Assembly: GCA_017882655.1 (NCBI GenBank)
Contig: JADGPB010000109.1
Coordinates: 1 to 7,303 of the forward strand
Length of the DNA stretch: 7,303 bases
Source: Propionibacteriales bacterium
GTDB taxonomy: Bacteria > Actinomycetota > Actinomycetes > Propionibacteriales > Propionibacteriaceae
Direction: 5' to 3'
Shown here one piece after another: positions 5,692-7,303 of this stretch. The notes under the pieces were generated by a model, which worked only from the letters and a program-made list of their open reading frames with translations, was not told the origin of the DNA and did no database searches. Position numbers and translations under genes: made by a program. Positions within the stretch are counted from its first letter, which is position 1. Each line of letters begins with the position of its first letter.

Positions 5692-6399
5692 GTGGGCGAG
5701 ACTCCGAACGGCCGCAGGATCCTGGTCATCGACGACGATGCGTCGCTGGCCGAGATGCTGCAGCTTGTGCTGCGACAGGAAGGCTTCGAGACGACGTGGT
5801 GCGCGTCGGGCGACGCGGCGCTGGAGGTGTTCCGGTCAGCGCAGTTCGACCTGGTGTTGCTCGACCTCATGCTGCCTGGCCTCGACGGCGTCGCCGTCTG
5901 CCGGCGGATCAGGGCCGACTCCGGGGTTCCGATCGTCATGCTCACCGCCAAGTCCGACACCGGAGACGTCGTCGACGGTCTCGAAGCCGGGGCCGACGAC
6001 TACATCGCGAAGCCGTTCAAACCACGGGAGCTGGTCGCCCGCGTCTGGACCCGGCTGCGCCGTCCGCCGACCGAGTCGGAGACCGACATGATCCGCGTCG
6101 GCGACGTGACGATCGACGTCTCCGCACACGAGGTGAAGCGGGGGAGCGACCCCATCGCCCTCACCCCGCTGGAGTTCGACCTCCTCCTCGCTCTCGCACG
6201 GAAGCCTCACCAGGTGTTCACGCGTGAGAAGCTGCTCGAGCAGGTCTGGGGCTATCGGCATGCTGCCGACACCAGGCTCGTCAACGTCCACATCCAACGG
6301 CTGCGGTCGAAGATCGAGCAGGACCCTGAGCGACCGGAGCTGGTACTGACCGTACGAGGGATCGGGTACAAGGCCGGTGGCGTCGCAGGAGTCAAGTAG
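5692..6399 (+). CDS. mtrA: MtrA, OmpR-family response regulator
   Basis: Encodes 235 aa from a GTG. The receiver domain (about 9-120) has the acidic pair D14/D15, phospho-acceptor D58 in L-L-D-L-M-L-P-G, T85 and K107, so all catalytic positions are intact. The winged-helix DNA-binding domain (about 135-230) contains L-T-P-L-E-F-D-L-L, V-F-T-R-E-K-L-L-E-Q-V-W-G-Y and the recognition-helix stretch D-T-R-L-V-N-V-H-I-Q-R-L-R-S-K, ending in V-R-G-I-G-Y-K-A-G. From memory these are nearly the same as in Mycobacterium tuberculosis MtrA (228 aa). In actinobacteria MtrA, phosphorylated by MtrB, controls genes for cell-wall hydrolysis, division and chromosome replication. It is cytosolic and binds DNA. 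mtrB starts inside its 3' end, which couples their translation. A short leader with a probable -10 box suggests it can be transcribed separately from the secretion-type cassette upstream. The identification is secure. Confidence 0.97.
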   Translation: MGETPNGRRILVIDDDASLAEMLQLVLRQEGFETTWCASGDAALEVFRSAQFDLVLLDLMLPGLDGVAVCRRIRADSGVPIVMLTAKSDTGDVVDGLEAGADDYIAKPFKPRELVARVWTRLRRPPTESETDMIRVGDVTIDVSAHEVKRGSDPIALTPLEFDLLLALARKPHQVFTREKLLEQVWGYRHAADTRLVNVHIQRLRSKIEQDPERPELVLTVRGIGYKAGGVAGVK

Positions 6400-7303
6400 G
6401 GGCCTGGACCAAGCCCGCCGGCTGCTCCGTGCGCCGAGCCGGGCCTGGTGGGGCTCGCTGCCGTTACGCGTCGTGGGAACGACGCTGATCGGCACTGTCC
6501 TCGTCCTCATCCTCGGAGGCTGGCTCCTGCAGCAGCAGGCTGCCGCCGGCATCGAGGCGGGCAAGGTGTTCTCCTCCCGGGCCGAGGCATCGACGGCCCT
6601 CGACATCATCGAGAGCTCGCTGCACGACTCGACCGTCCAGGCGAGCTCTACCGAGACCATCACCCGGGTGGCGCTCGCGGCGGTCGAGCGAGGCTCCGTG
6701 GGCGGTCAGTACAACGTGCTGGTCTCGCTGCCCACCTCGGACATCCGCACCGAGAAGCTCGACCCCTCGAGCGTGCCGAGCGCCTTGCGGGACACGGTGC
6801 AACAGGCGATCAACGCGAGTGACCCCCAGCTCTACTCGACCCCGACGCAGGTCCGCTACCTCGACGGAAGCGACACCGTGCCCGGCGTCGTCGTGGGCGC
6901 AGTCGTGGGTTCCTCGGGGGTGACGCGCTACCCGGTCTACTTCGTCTTCCCGATGTCGCAGGAGCAGTCGACCCTGCGCGTCGTCCAGCAGGCGCTGATC
7001 TCGACGGGCCTGGCGGTCGCGCTCGGCATGATCATCATCGCGTACTGGGTGTCCCGCGCCGTGATCACGCCCGTACGGTCGGCGCGTCAAGCGGCGGAGC
7101 GGCTCGCGTCCGGACAGCTGGCGGACCGCATGCCCGTGCGAGGTACCGACGACCTGGCACGCCTGGCCGTCTCGATGAACTACATGGCCTCAGAGCTGCA
7201 GCATCGGATCAGACAGCTCGAGGAGCTGTCGCGGCTCCAGCAGCGGTTCGTGGCCGACGTGTCACATGAGCTGCGGACGCCGCTGACGACCGTACGACTC
7301 GCC
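6377..7303 (+). CDS. mtrB: MtrB, membrane sensor histidine kinase (5' part, cut by window edge)
   Basis: The open frame starts at the GTG at 6377, overlapping mtrA by 23 bp, and runs without a stop to the last base (309 residues). It is the only plausible start: the frame is closed by TGA at 6347-6349, and no later start codon precedes the first membrane helix. AAGG three bases upstream is a weak ribosome site, so coupling to mtrA translation is likely. A basic cytosolic tail (1-28) leads to transmembrane helix 1 (about 32-51), an extracytoplasmic sensor region (about 52-203), transmembrane helix 2 (about 206-226), a HAMP linker with I-T-P-V-R (about 227-280), then the dimerisation domain with F-V-A-D-V-S-H-E-L-R-T-P-L-T-T. 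H297 is the phospho-accepting histidine. The ATPase domain lies beyond the edge; mycobacterial MtrB has about 567 residues, so a little over half is seen. Its partner is MtrA. Confidence 0.95.
   Translation, partial: MASQESSRGLDQARRLLRAPSRAWWGSLPLRVVGTTLIGTVLVLILGGWLLQQQAAAGIEAGKVFSSRAEASTALDIIESSLHDSTVQASSTETITRVALAAVERGSVGGQYNVLVSLPTSDIRTEKLDPSSVPSALRDTVQQAINASDPQLYSTPTQVRYLDGSDTVPGVVVGAVVGSSGVTRYPVYFVFPMSQEQSTLRVVQQALISTGLAVALGMIIIAYWVSRAVITPVRSARQAAERLASGQLADRMPVRGTDDLARLAVSMNYMASELQHRIRQLEELSRLQQRFVADVSHELRTPLTTVRLA

Noticed and set aside
5283..6227. Plus-strand 314-codon open frame overlapping the W-x-G gene end and mtrA
   Set aside because: Arg/Gly-rich out-of-frame shadow; it conflicts with the certain mtrA gene.
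1..7303. tRNA, rRNA, CRISPR, insertion sequence, riboswitch
   Set aside because: No cloverleaf, evenly spaced direct repeats, transposase motif or terminal inverted repeats were found by eye on either strand.

Overview
The window is high-GC, gene-dense DNA from an actinobacterium. The best marker is a complete mtrA (response regulator) followed by the first half of mtrB (sensor kinase), a pair characteristic of Actinobacteria. Type VII secretion (T7SS/ESX)-type substrate proteins and a large flotillin-like SPFH protein fit the same phylum. A member of the Propionibacteriales (Nocardioides/Aeromicrobium-like) is my guess from general resemblance only; no rRNA or other phylogenetic marker is present.

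Layout. At the left edge a strong hairpin (18-45) lies just beyond the 3' end of a long minus-strand gene (65-2113) for a membrane-anchored SPFH/band-7 protein of 682 aa. A 93-bp divergent intergenic region separates it from a plus-strand YqgE/AlgH-family gene (2207-2776). After 51 bp a tight three-gene cassette follows on the plus strand. It contains a 248-aa protein with two YbaB-like segments (2828-3574), a 360-aa protein with a Gly-rich disordered N-terminal part and an EspC-like type VII secretion-target domain at its C-terminus (3571-4653, ATGA overlap with the gene before), and a 316-aa protein with a W-x-G motif (4666-5616, 12 bp downstream). A 75-bp gap with a plausible -10 box leads to mtrA (5692-6399). 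mtrB (from 6377) overlaps mtrA and runs off the right edge at its H-box.

How the genes may work together. MtrB and MtrA form a membrane sensor/response-regulator system known in other actinobacteria to coordinate cell-wall and division genes. The cassette looks like a set of secreted T7SS substrates (EspC-like plus WXG-like partner) with a possible cytosolic YbaB-like helper. By layout it recalls the mycobacterial espACD idea, but no secretion ATPase, membrane channel or mycosin gene lies in the window. The exporter would therefore have to be encoded elsewhere. The SPFH protein, with an apparent fourfold repeat before its SPFH domain, and this cassette are the least ordinary parts of the window; the YqgE and MtrAB genes look standard.
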